Shown here piece after piece: positions 43,774-52,564 of a DNA stretch of 64,000 nt. Made by a program: the position numbers and the translations under genes. This DNA comes from CADEER01 sp965216585 (lineage in GTDB: Bacteria > Desulfobacterota > Binatia > HRBIN30 > CADEER01), in contig CBDCGC010000003.1 in assembly GCA_965216585.1 (NCBI GenBank), positions 4,526,001 to 4,590,000 on the forward strand. The letters are read 5' to 3'. Numbering within the stretch: the first letter of the stretch is position 1; each line of letters starts with the position of its first letter. The notes below the pieces were generated by a model that had not been told where the DNA came from, did not search any database, and saw only the letters and a program-made list of their open reading frames with translations.

Positions 43774-46700
43774 TCACGGACCTCTCACCGCGCGCACTCT
43801 CAGGTCGTCGCCTTTGAAGCTGGATACGATGGCGCCGTCGTCGAAGTCGATTCGCCAGGCGCGGTCGGGGTCGCCGTCGACTTCGCTTTGTGTCCAATGG
43901 GGGCCGGGCCCGGTGCAGTTGCAGGCGGCGTCGCTGAGGACCAGGCAGGAAGTGCCGCAGCCGGCGGCGTGGAAACCGGGATCGATGGCCGGGCTCTCGT
44001 CGAGGTCGCGCAGGGCGCGCAGCTCGTCGAGCGTCGGCAATCGCCAGTCGGCGAAACCGGCGAAGCGCGACGCGTTGAGTCGCGCCAGCCAGGTGAAAAT
44101 CGTCAAGCGGGTGCCCTGTTGGTCGCCGGCGCGGCAGGCGGATGGTTCGCTGCAGTCGCTGGAATCGCGGCAGAATTCGTTGCCGATGTCGCAGCGACCG
44201 CGCCACGGGTAGCGGTTGTCGGCATCGTGTCTGTTCGAACCGTCGGGGACGCCGTCGCCGCCGACCTTCTTTTCCCAAATCAAGCCGGTGCTCAGATCGG
44301 AGATCGTGCCGTCGCCGTTGTCGACGGCGCGGACGGGTGTGTGGGAGGGGGTAGCCGTCGGCGTTTTGGTTGGTGTGGCGCTGGCCGTCGGGGTTTGCGT
44401 CGGCGGTCGATCACACCCCTCGAGTGCTTCTATGACTGCGTGGATCAGCTCGGCGATGGTCACGCTGCCGTCTCCGTTGCAATCGGCGCAGCAGGACGCC
44501 GGGCTGCAGCCGTCGAGGGCCAAACCGACTGCCGTGATCAGATCGCCGATGCGGATGAAGCCGTCGCCGTCGCAGTCACCGCAGCACTGGGCGTTGACGT
44601 GCGAAGGCGAGACGGCGAGCGCCGATGCGATGGCGACGGTGGCTAGCGCGCGCCGCGCCGCCCGGCCGTTGCGCCGCACGGCGAGGAGGAGGAGCGGCAG
44701 CCACAACGCCCAGATCGGTGAAGGCGCACGCGGCGATGCGACGCTGCATCCGGTGTCGTCATCGTCGGCGGCCAGCGTCGGCCGCGGCGTGTTGGTCGGT
44801 GCGGGTGGCTGCGTGGCTGTCGCCGGTAGTGCCGTCGGCGGCGGATCGACGTGTAGCGTCGGGGTCGCTGTCGCCACGGAAGTGTTGCGGGCGGTGGCGG
44901 AGGCCACCGCCCGTGCTGTCGGGGTTTGCGGCGGCGGAAGAGTTGCCGTGGCCGTCGCGGCGGGTAGACCGATGGTCGGCGTGGTGAAGAATGGCGTCGG
45001 AATTCCTGTCGGCCGGCGGGTCGAGCCATCGGTCGAGACGGGCGTTCGAGTCGGTCGCTGTGTCTTGGTCGGCCGGGCGCCGCCAAAGCTCGCACATTGG
45101 CCGAACGGACAATCGCCGTCGTCGATGCACGGAAAACGGTCGAAGTCTCCACCGTCGCAGCGCCGGCTGTTGGCCCGCGCACAGGTCGAGCCGGCGCAGT
45201 GCCGGTCGTGTGTGCAGGGAGAGCCCTTGGCGGCGCCACCGGCGCAGACGCGGATGGTGAGTGCACACCTCGCCTCGCCCGAGCAGTTGTTTTGCAGCGC
45301 GCAGCAGCCACCGGCGCGGTCGCCACCACTGCAGGTGCCGTCACTCGATCCGTTGCAGGAGGACCCAGCGCTACAGGTACCCGCCGGACAGTCGCAGAGC
45401 AGGCCGTCGTCGCCGCCGCCTTCGCAGATGGAAGAGGTTTGCAGGCAGCCGCCGAGCGGGCAGTCGGCGTCGCTCTGGCATGCCGCCCCAGGTCGCGTGC
45501 CGAGTGAGCAAACGCCGGATTGCGGGCCGCCGGCGCCGGAGCGCCGGGCGCTGGCGACGGTTACGACTCCGTCGATCGCCGTCACCGGAAGCGAATCGGC
45601 GGCGATGTTGGCGACGTCGAGTGGTTCGATGGAGATCGAGTAGGCGCCGGGTTGGGTGTCGGGCGCCACGCGCGCGGTACAAGTGTAGAGCGTGGTACCG
45701 CTTGGAATGGCGGCAAGCTCGCTGAAATCCAGTGAGATGACCTTGAGGAGGTTGGGTTCGAGGAAATTGAAACTGGCGGGCCAGCCAAACTCACAGTCCG
45801 GTCCGGCGCCGCCGTTTCGCAGCTCCCAGCCGAAAGGGAGGGTGAGAGTCGTGTCGACTCCGGCGATGTCGTCGCGAGTGGTTTCGAGAGTCGCTGAGAC
45901 TTCGAAGGTCCCGCCGGCGGTGGACGTAGTATCGCTGACCCGAACGGAGGCCTGGCTGCCGAAGAAGACACCAAAGCTGTTGGCGTCAAGTATGAAGAGA
46001 ACGGGAACCTCACTGCCATCGCGGTCGGTAGCGCTCTGTCCGACCGGCCGGATCGAATAGGTCGCCGGCAGCGCCGTCTCGGCGACGACCAACGGGCACG
46101 ATACGCTGATCGACGTCACGTCGTTCTCGACCACCGGCGTCGTCAAGGCGAGGATCAGATGTTGGCAGGGGCCAACCTGACCGGCGGCGCAGCTTCCGGC
46201 GACGACCGCCAACTCGGCGGCGCGAACGGTGAGCCGGCCGCGGTCGTCGGCGACGTGGAAGTAGGAGGCTTGGCAAGCGAGACTGCTGACTCCCGCCGCC
46301 AGGGTGAGTGGAGCGGGTAGGCTCCAACGGCTCTCCAGTGTTTCGATATGCGCGTCGCGCCGGTTGATCCGAACGAGCAGTGTCAAAGCCTTGCCCGGGA
46401 CGATCGGGCCGTCGGCGGAGAACAACGGACGTATGACGATCGGCGTGGGCGTCGGCTCGGACGCTATTGTCGGCGTCGGCGTGAAGGGTGTTCCGGGCAC
46501 CGTGATCTGGCCGTCCCGACCGACCGATCGCACCTGATTTGCATCGGGGTCGGAGCCGTCGACTTCAAAAACTTCAATAGGGTAATCGCCCGGTCCGGAT
46601 GTCTCGTCGGCGGTGAACGTGCACGAGAAGAGACGCGATCCGTCGGCGATGGGATTGGAATCGCTGAAAGAGATGACGATGCCGACGCCACTGATGCAAA

Positions 46701-48594
46701 AGCTGCCGCTGCATTCACCCGAAAAGATGGTCTGGGGTTTGTCGATTCCGGGGTTCACCGTACACTCCGGCTTGCGCCCGTCACTGCTCTTGATGAAGGC
46801 GCCGGTGGTGCGGAAATCCACTCGCAGGGCGGCGACGTCGTTGCCCTTGGTGTCGAGGAAGAAATCGACGGTCGCCTCGTCGCCGGGTTCGATGGAGACG
46901 CTTGATGCCCGCACTACGGGTTCGTTGCCGGTCAGCCTTGGCGTCTCAGTGGGTCGGCGGCGCGTCGGTGTCGACCTGGGCGATGCTGTCCCCGCCGCCG
47001 TGCTGGTCGGTCGCGGCGTACCCATGACGATGACTTCGCCGCTGCGGGTGAGGATGGGGACGTCAGTGCCGTCGGGCGCGACGGCGGTGGGGTTGCGAAT
47101 CTCGAATAGATGCCCGCCCTGGGGTGCATCGAAGCCGACGTCGACCCGGCATGAGTAGAGGATGGCGCCGTCGGCAATTGCGTCGCGGTTGCTCGGGGAG
47201 TCGACGACGGCGTTGGCTTTGCGACGGTCGCGCTGGCCGCCGACTTGCGTTTGCGATTTTCGGATGGCCGGGTTGCGCACGCAGTCGTATGTGCGCGGCC
47301 TGGTGCTAGTCCGGAAGCTCAGGGCCGGGGCCAGTTGGATGTCGTGCTCCAGCGCTGCGACGTCGAAACCGTTGGTTTCGAGCGTGACGTGCACCAGTGC
47401 GACGTCGCCCGGGCGCACGGTCGTCGTCGACGAGCGCAGCACCGCCTCGTTGCCGGTGAGCTTCGGTGTCGGGGTGGATGTCGGTATCGGCGTCGGCGTC
47501 GGTGTCAGCGAAGGGGTGTAGGTGTTGGATGGGGTCGGTGTGTGTGACGGGGTCGGTGTGTGTGACGGCGTCAACGTGGGCGGCGGCGTCCATGTTTCCT
47601 CGTCGCAGCTCGCTCCGGCGCAGTCGATGGCGATGGCGAAAGGACCATCGCCGACGGCGATGCGCTGGTTCTCGACGTTGTCGACCAGGTCGACGACGGA
47701 GAGCGTGCCGTCGCCGAAGTTGGGTACGTAGCCGGTGCCACCGTTGCGGACGATCCCGATCCCCGTGGGCTGGCGACCGAGCTGGATCTTTTCGTGGACA
47801 CGCATGGTGACGGTGTCGATGACGTAGAGGAAGCCGTCGCGGGTGGTGACGTAGGCGAAGACACCATTGGGATTGACGGCGACGCCGGTAGGCTTGCGCG
47901 AGACGCGGATCGAATCTTCCAGGTCTCGGCTGGCCAGGTCGATGACCGTCAGGTTGTAGGCGCGGAAGTTGGTGATGAAAGCACGCCTGCCGTCGGGGGA
48001 AATCGCGACGCGGTTGGGATTGCGCGCGACTTCCACGACCTCCGTGCTGCCGTCTCCGCTGTCGACGAAGGTGATGATGCCGGGAAACTTGGTGAAGGAA
48101 TTGGTGACGATGGCGGTCGTATCGTCGGGGCTGAGGGCGATGCTGTTGGGACCGCGCCCGACGTCGATGACGTCGAGCACTTCAAGCGTGTTCGCATCGA
48201 GCACGGAAATCGCGTCCTCGCCGCGGTTGGCGACATAGACGCGCTGGCCGTCGGCGGTGACGGCGACGCCGACAGGACCGCTGCCAACGCCGGCGCTGCC
48301 GGCGATCGACATCGTATCGGTATCGATGGCAATCACTTCGTCGGAGAGAAAGTTCGCGACGTAGATGCGCGTTCCGTCCGCGGAAACCGCGACGCCGTCG
48401 GGATCGTCGCCGGCCGCCAGAGTTGCGACGACGCTGTTATGCGCAGTGTCGACGATGGAGATGTCGTCGGAGCGGAGGTTGGCCACATAGGCGAAGGGCT
48501 GCGACCAGGAAGGGGTGGCTAGGGAACCAATAGCTGCGATACACAGAAACAGATATCGCACTTGTGCAAGTCTTGCGCTAACGCTACGACGCAC
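43774..48594 (-). CDS. giant secreted multidomain protein: YncE propeller, cohesin-like domains, Cys-rich region, buried sorting signal, dockerin-like repeats, DUF1566-like end
   Basis: This protein has about 1,606 residues. After a signal peptide (YLFLCIAAIGSLATPSWSQ), residues about 30-335 form a YncE-type propeller (PDGVAVSADGTRIYVANF repeats). T/P linkers then separate four cohesin-like domains (about 380-1030; for example VRASSVSIEPGDEATVDFFL ... IADGSRLFSCTF). A Cys-rich C..D.DCPxGxC region follows (about 1035-1190), and a T/P linker leads to GCSVA (about 1282) and PIWALWLPLLLLAV plus RRNGRAARR. That is a tripartite sorting-like signal, but the frame continues into a second signal-peptide-like segment (ALATVAIASALAV, SPSHVNA), two dockerin-like repeats and a DUF1566-like domain. 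The GTG at 48594 has AGGAG five bases upstream; an ATG lies at 48627. Confidence 0.8.
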   Translation of the reverse strand: MRRSVSARLAQVRYLFLCIAAIGSLATPSWSQPFAYVANLRSDDISIVDTAHNSVVATLAAGDDPDGVAVSADGTRIYVANFLSDEVIAIDTDTMSIAGSAGVGSGPVGVAVTADGQRVYVANRGEDAISVLDANTLEVLDVIDVGRGPNSIALSPDDTTAIVTNSFTKFPGIITFVDSGDGSTEVVEVARNPNRVAISPDGRRAFITNFRAYNLTVIDLASRDLEDSIRVSRKPTGVAVNPNGVFAYVTTRDGFLYVIDTVTMRVHEKIQLGRQPTGIGIVRNGGTGYVPNFGDGTLSVVDLVDNVENQRIAVGDGPFAIAIDCAGASCDEETWTPPPTLTPSHTPTPSHTPTPSNTYTPSLTPTPTPIPTSTPTPKLTGNEAVLRSSTTTVRPGDVALVHVTLETNGFDVAALEHDIQLAPALSFRTSTRPRTYDCVRNPAIRKSQTQVGGQRDRRKANAVVDSPSNRDAIADGAILYSCRVDVGFDAPQGGHLFEIRNPTAVAPDGTDVPILTRSGEVIVMGTPRPTSTAAGTASPRSTPTRRRPTETPRLTGNEPVVRASSVSIEPGDEATVDFFLDTKGNDVAALRVDFRTTGAFIKSSDGRKPECTVNPGIDKPQTIFSGECSGSFCISGVGIVISFSDSNPIADGSRLFSCTFTADETSGPGDYPIEVFEVDGSDPDANQVRSVGRDGQITVPGTPFTPTPTIASEPTPTPIVIRPLFSADGPIVPGKALTLLVRINRRDAHIETLESRWSLPAPLTLAAGVSSLACQASYFHVADDRGRLTVRAAELAVVAGSCAAGQVGPCQHLILALTTPVVENDVTSISVSCPLVVAETALPATYSIRPVGQSATDRDGSEVPVLFILDANSFGVFFGSQASVRVSDTTSTAGGTFEVSATLETTRDDIAGVDTTLTLPFGWELRNGGAGPDCEFGWPASFNFLEPNLLKVISLDFSELAAIPSGTTLYTCTARVAPDTQPGAYSISIEPLDVANIAADSLPVTAIDGVVTVASARRSGAGGPQSGVCSLGTRPGAACQSDADCPLGGCLQTSSICEGGGDDGLLCDCPAGTCSAGSSCNGSSDGTCSGGDRAGGCCALQNNCSGEARCALTIRVCAGGAAKGSPCTHDRHCAGSTCARANSRRCDGGDFDRFPCIDDGDCPFGQCASFGGARPTKTQRPTRTPVSTDGSTRRPTGIPTPFFTTPTIGLPAATATATLPPPQTPTARAVASATARNTSVATATPTLHVDPPPTALPATATQPPAPTNTPRPTLAADDDDTGCSVASPRAPSPIWALWLPLLLLAVRRNGRAARRALATVAIASALAVSPSHVNAQCCGDCDGDGFIRIGDLITAVGLALDGCSPASCCADCNGDGSVTIAELIHAVIEALEGCDRPPTQTPTASATPTKTPTATPSHTPVRAVDNGDGTISDLSTGLIWEKKVGGDGVPDGSNRHDADNRYPWRGRCDIGNEFCRDSSDCSEPSACRAGDQQGTRLTIFTWLARLNASRFAGFADWRLPTLDELRALRDLDESPAIDPGFHAAGCGTSCLVLSDAACNCTGPGPHWTQSEVDGDPDRAWRIDFDDGAIVSSFKGDDLRVRAVRGP

Positions 48595-48681
48595 AGCAAC
48601 TCCTATCGCCCGAGCGCATGAGATCATTCACATACGCAGTTATTGCAAGTCATATGCCCGACATCTCGGTCTCGGTGCGCA

Positions 48682-48710
48682 ATGATCATTTGCCGGTCAT
48701 CTAGTGTCAA
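48682..48710 (-). promoter_or_regulatory. sigma70-type promoter of the giant secreted protein
   Basis: Reading on the minus strand, TTGACA (48705-48710), a 17-base spacer and GATCAT (48682-48687) form a good -35 and acceptable -10. The -35 overlaps the TGA stop (48707-48709) of the upstream cohesin gene. A start site near 48675 would leave an untranslated leader of about 80 bases before the GTG at 48594. Confidence 0.45.
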
Positions 48711-50656
48711 TCGTTGCGCTCCTGCCTGGTCATAGAGATGCGAATGCGAGTTGCATTCTTGCGAGTGCGCTCGGAGCCGAGCTGGCCGACTCGCTCGAAG
48801 CTGCGCCGCAGCCCGGCGCCGAGGGCGAGAACCACCAGCCACCACGGTGTCGGCGCCTGGTCGATTGGCGCGAGGGCGCAGGCGCCGCTGGTGTCGTTTG
48901 GGGCGGTTCGACCGAGGCGCCGAGCGGCAACTCGCGTGGGCGGCCGGATTGCGATGGTGGTTGGTCTCTTCGTCGCGGCGCTCGTCGCCGTTGCCGGCGG
49001 CGGTTGGGGAGTCTCGCTCGGTGACGGTGTCGATGTCGGCGGTTCCCGTGTCGCGTCAGGTCGCCGGGTCGACAACAGGGTGAGTCGATCGGATGGCGCC
49101 GGTTTATCGGTGAGATCGAGTTTCAGATCGGAGGATCGAACGCCCACCTGCTCTCCGTCTGGGGTTGCGGCGAATGCGCCGTGAATGAAGAGCCGGCGGC
49201 GCTCGGGCTTGGTCTCGCCACCAGCAACGACGAGGCAGCGGTAGAGTAGCGCGCCGTCGGGGATTGGCTCGAGATCGGTGATGGAGAACACGAAGGCGGT
49301 GGCGCGCACGCACAGCTCGACGTCGCTGGTGGAGCAGGCGGGCGGTTGGTAGGAGAACATCACCGGCTTGGCGAGGTCCGGATGTTCCCAGCATCTGCGA
49401 ATGCCCGTTGGGCTGTACGCCGCGATGCGGCTCTCGACACCCGCCAGGCGCAGGCCACCGGTGTGGAGCACGACATCGACGATGCGCTCTCTCGCGTCGG
49501 TGACTTCACTGCTCTGGGCGAGCTCGATCCAGGCGGCGGGAGAGGGGGTGCGTGTGGGAGCGGCTGCTGCGGTCGTCGTCTGGGTGGCGAGTGGCCCGCT
49601 TGGCGTGAGCGGCTCGGCCGTCGGCGTGCGGGTTGGCGAGCGGGTCGGGTAGCTTGGGTTGTGGACGATCACGTTGCCGCCAAACACGCGCAACGGTACG
49701 TTGCGGCCCAGTCGGTCCGTCGCGCGAGCTCCGATGAGGTCGGTGCGGTAGCTGCCCGGCGCGGCATTGGCGCGCGCCTCGATTTCGCAGGTGAAGAGCA
49801 CGCCGCCTGGGAGGGGGAGGATCGCGTTCTCTGAAGCCGCCTCGACCTGAATGTAGCGCGGCAGTGTGCCTTGCGTGGTGTAACGAGTGTCGACGGCGAC
49901 GCCGGCGGCGGGATGACAGAGTGGCGCACCGTCCTCGCCGGCGACGAAGCTCATCAACCCGTCGACGAAGACCTCGGCCGTCACCTCGGTGGCGTAGAGC
50001 TCGCCATCCAAGACCACGGCGAGCTCGCTGCCGGCACCGGCGACGATCGACTCTCTCAGCATCATCAACGTCGTTGCTGGCGTCGGGGTCGGGCGCGGCG
50101 AAGGCGGCACAGCGGTTGGCGCCGAGATCGAGTCGTCACTTCGCGCCGGCGCGACATCGATGGCATTGCCCTTGGCGTCGGTGGCGGTGGCGAAAACGTC
50201 GAAGTAGATGGGTTCCGGGGCGCCGTCGCGCCGAACCGAGAAGTCGCAGGTGAACAGCGCAGCGCCGCTGGTGATCGGCTCGAGGTTGGACAGCGAGAGG
50301 ATGAGGCCGCGGACGATCGAGCACCCATCGGCTTCGCAGGTGCCGGTGAATGCGGAGCTCTCCTTGTTGAGCTCTGGGTTGACCGCGCACCGCGGTTCGC
50401 CGAGCTCGTCTCGATCGATGGTGGCGCCTCGGCCGAGAATCTGAACATCGATTCCGGTTACCGGCGAACCGCCTGTTTCCAGGACGACGGTGAGTGCACC
50501 GGGCTGCGAGGCGCTGGGCGCGATCACGCCCGCCCGCAGGCCGGCGGTGGCTGCGCTCGCAGCGGCGGAGGTCGCTGCGACACACGGGATCGCCAAGCCA
50601 ACCCAAGCGGCGGACAACAACGTTGCAAGTGTGCGAGGAGGGTTCTTTTCACGCAT
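48707..50656 (-). CDS. secreted protein with three cohesin-like domains and a C-terminal sorting-like signal
   Basis: This 649-residue protein has a signal peptide MREKNPPRTLATLLSAAWVG with cleavage near VAATSAA. Three cohesin-like domains lie at about 35-185, 205-345 and 380-520. Each has a V.LETGG/VVLDGE-type strand, a cysteine pair (CAVN...CEADGC; CHPA; CWEH...C) and a PIxxGALL/F-x-C strand, and they are joined by T/P-rich linkers. The C-terminus has GACALAP, then PTPWWLVVLALGAGLRR, a tripartite sorting-like signal, but about 30 more basic residues follow (SERTRKNATRIRISMTRQE). It is a probable scaffold for dockerin-like partners. The ATG at 50656 follows the reading of the signal peptide. 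Confidence 0.8.
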   Translation of the reverse strand: MREKNPPRTLATLLSAAWVGLAIPCVAATSAAASAATAGLRAGVIAPSASQPGALTVVLETGGSPVTGIDVQILGRGATIDRDELGEPRCAVNPELNKESSAFTGTCEADGCSIVRGLILSLSNLEPITSGAALFTCDFSVRRDGAPEPIYFDVFATATDAKGNAIDVAPARSDDSISAPTAVPPSPRPTPTPATTLMMLRESIVAGAGSELAVVLDGELYATEVTAEVFVDGLMSFVAGEDGAPLCHPAAGVAVDTRYTTQGTLPRYIQVEAASENAILPLPGGVLFTCEIEARANAAPGSYRTDLIGARATDRLGRNVPLRVFGGNVIVHNPSYPTRSPTRTPTAEPLTPSGPLATQTTTAAAAPTRTPSPAAWIELAQSSEVTDARERIVDVVLHTGGLRLAGVESRIAAYSPTGIRRCWEHPDLAKPVMFSYQPPACSTSDVELCVRATAFVFSITDLEPIPDGALLYRCLVVAGGETKPERRRLFIHGAFAATPDGEQVGVRSSDLKLDLTDKPAPSDRLTLLSTRRPDATREPPTSTPSPSETPQPPPATATSAATKRPTTIAIRPPTRVAARRLGRTAPNDTSGACALAPIDQAPTPWWLVVLALGAGLRRSFERVGQLGSERTRKNATRIRISMTRQERND

Positions 50657-50923
50657 CGTGATGTGGCGCTCGGGCTCGTGCGATAGAACTTGCAATTCGT
50701 ATGCCCCGATTGAGGTTACAGCGAAGTCTGCGCGGCTTGCTTCGATCTTCGCCGAAACTCTTGCACGGCTGCCTCGTCCGCCGCACGGATGCGATTGCCG
50801 GGGACGACATGCGGAGGGTCGCCGAGTCGGAGCGGCGCGGCGTTTTACCCGTGAGTTCGAAACGGCTAGAACGAAGGGTACGGACTGCACAGTGACGAAG
50901 CGGGTCCGGTAGAAAGGAAGGCA

Positions 50924-51112
50924 ATGAAGATCGTCGTCGATTTTGACCTCTGCGAAGCCAACGCCGTTTGCATGAAAGTCTGCCCTGAAGTGTTCGAAGT
51001 GGACGAGAATGATTTTCTCATCGTCAAGGACGAGACACCGCCAGAAACCTTGCGCGCCAAAGTAGAAGAGAGCGTGCGCCGCTGCCCGCGCCAGGCGATC
51101 AAGCTCGAGTAG
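50924..51112 (+). CDS. small ferredoxin, probably [3Fe-4S]
   Basis: This 62-residue ferredoxin starts MKIVVDFDLCEANAVCMKVC with the pattern C-x5-C-x3-C-P, and RRCPRQAI near the end. The second cysteine of the usual C-x2-C-x2-C motif is replaced, as in [3Fe-4S] ferredoxins that feed cytochromes P450 and related oxygenases. An additional Cys (about residue 20) is present where many such proteins have Ala. No P450 or reductase gene is adjacent; its nearest neighbour is the SDR at 51189 on the other strand. AAGGAAGG lies upstream of the ATG. Confidence 0.88.
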   Translation: MKIVVDFDLCEANAVCMKVCPEVFEVDENDFLIVKDETPPETLRAKVEESVRRCPRQAIKLE

Positions 51113-51188
51113 AACAGGGCGGTGCGAGGTGGGCATGGCCCGCCCCGACCCTGTGCCAGCGGACCGCCCTGGCGGCAAGGCTCTCGGC

Positions 51189-51959
51189 CTACGACTTGAT
51201 GAGGATGCCGCCGTCGACCGGGATGACGGTGCCGGTCACGTAGGCGCCGGCGCGCGAGGCCAGGTAGATGGCGACGCCGGCCATGTCTTCGGCGGTGCCG
51301 ATGCGTTTGAGCGGGCACGACGCGATGATGGCGTCGCCGAAGTTGCGCAGCGTCTCCGCCATCATCTTGCTTTCGAAGGGACCGGGGGCGACGGCATTGA
51401 CCGTGATCTTCTTGGCCGCGAGCTGAGCGGCGAGAACCCTGGTCAAGTGGTGGACGGCCGCCTTGGATGCCGAGTAGGCATAGGTTTCGAGGGAAGGGGT
51501 CTGGATTCCGTCGATCGAGCCGATGTTGATGACGCGCGCCGGCGAGTCGTCGCTGGCCGCCTTCTCGAGTAGCGGCAGACACAGCTTGGTCAGGTGAAAG
51601 ACGCTCTTTACGTTGAGCGCGAGGACTTTGTCCCAGGCGCTGTCCGGGTACTCCGCCATCGGTGCACCCCAGTTGGCGCCGGCGTTGTTGACGAGAACGT
51701 CGAGCGAGTGCTCGCGCTCGCCGAGGGCGGCGACCAGGGCGCGGGCGCCGTCCTCGCTGCCCAGGTCGGCTGGTAGCGAAACACAGGTACCGCTCTGCGA
51801 GAGCTCGGCGGCCACTTCGTCGCAGACCTCCCGCTTGCGCGACGAGATGTAGGTCTTGGCGCCGTTCTCGACGAAACCGCGCGCGATCATCAGGCCGATG
51901 CCGCGCGAGCCGCCGGTGACGAGAGCCGTTTTTCCTTCGACAGAGAAGAGGTCGTTCAC
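51189..51959 (-). CDS. SDR-family oxidoreductase (FabG/RhlG-like)
   Basis: This 256-residue classical short-chain dehydrogenase has VEGKTALVTGGSRGIGLMIA for the NAD(P) loop, VLVNNAGANWGAPM, VINIGSIDG with the catalytic Ser region, YAYSASKAAVHHLTRVLA with Tyr-x3-Lys, VNAVAPGPFESKM, and GTVIPVDGG at the end. All catalytic residues are present. An Arg after the glycine loop (SSRKREVC) suggests NADPH preference. It reduces or oxidises a keto/hydroxy group on a lipid or CoA substrate that cannot be named. The family match is strong; the symbol is withheld. Confidence 0.92.
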   Translation of the reverse strand: MNDLFSVEGKTALVTGGSRGIGLMIARGFVENGAKTYISSRKREVCDEVAAELSQSGTCVSLPADLGSEDGARALVAALGEREHSLDVLVNNAGANWGAPMAEYPDSAWDKVLALNVKSVFHLTKLCLPLLEKAASDDSPARVINIGSIDGIQTPSLETYAYSASKAAVHHLTRVLAAQLAAKKITVNAVAPGPFESKMMAETLRNFGDAIIASCPLKRIGTAEDMAGVAIYLASRAGAYVTGTVIPVDGGILIKS

Positions 51960-52180
51960 GGTGGGTCTCCCATGTTGCGCTCAACGTTGCGCCGAGCCCG
52001 AATAGCACGTGCGCGAGGGCAAGTCAGGCGCACCGAGCGGAGCGAGAAAAAAGTGCGAACCGTTTTGCGATCTTGAACATCGTTCGCCGTGTATTAACGC
52101 ATAGATGGTTGAATTCCAGTGTGTACGCACCCAGGGGATGATGAGTGGTGGGAGTGGCGGACGGTGCGCAGGAGGGGACG

Positions 52181-52420
52181 ATGCGCAGAATGATCGCCGA
52201 TCGAAGTGGCTTGTTCTCCGTAGACATCGAAGTGCAGGGATGTGTGCTCGACGACGCCATCGAGCACGAACGGGCCGAGGAGGTGCTGGCGACGGCGGTC
52301 GCCGCCGCGCTCTCGGTGTTGGCCGAAGACGACGATCCCTGGCTCGACGACTATCTCGACTACATGGCCGAGTTCATGCAGGCGATGCGGCAGCACGTCG
52401 TGCGGACCGGACTCTGCTGA
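52181..52420 (+). CDS. small hypothetical protein
   Basis: This 79-residue protein starts MRRMIADRSGLFSVDIEVQG. A mid-region AIEHERAEEVLATAVAAALS helix and a DDDPWLDDYLDYMAEFMQAM acidic helix give an all-alpha, acidic C-terminus. GGAGGGG at 52171-52177 lies just upstream of the ATG at 52181, so this start is preferred to 52145. It lies 144 bases upstream of the histidine kinase and could be its small partner, but I see no response-regulator motif. Function unknown. Confidence 0.5.
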   Translation: MRRMIADRSGLFSVDIEVQGCVLDDAIEHERAEEVLATAVAAALSVLAEDDDPWLDDYLDYMAEFMQAMRQHVVRTGLC

Positions 52421-52564
52421 AATCGGGAGCGGAGCCCGACCGAACACGGAGCGTCATTTTGTTGTCAAAGTTGTTGCGCTCTTTTGTGCGCCGTAGCACG
52501 ATGAGCAATGCAAATGACAGGTCAGGGCGCAGTGGCGCGTTTCTTGCGCGAAGCTGAGGGCGGA

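Noticed and set aside
43774..50656. A true cellulosome
   Set aside because: No glycoside hydrolase or carbohydrate-binding domain was found. Only cohesin-like and dockerin-like modules are present, so the term is not justified.
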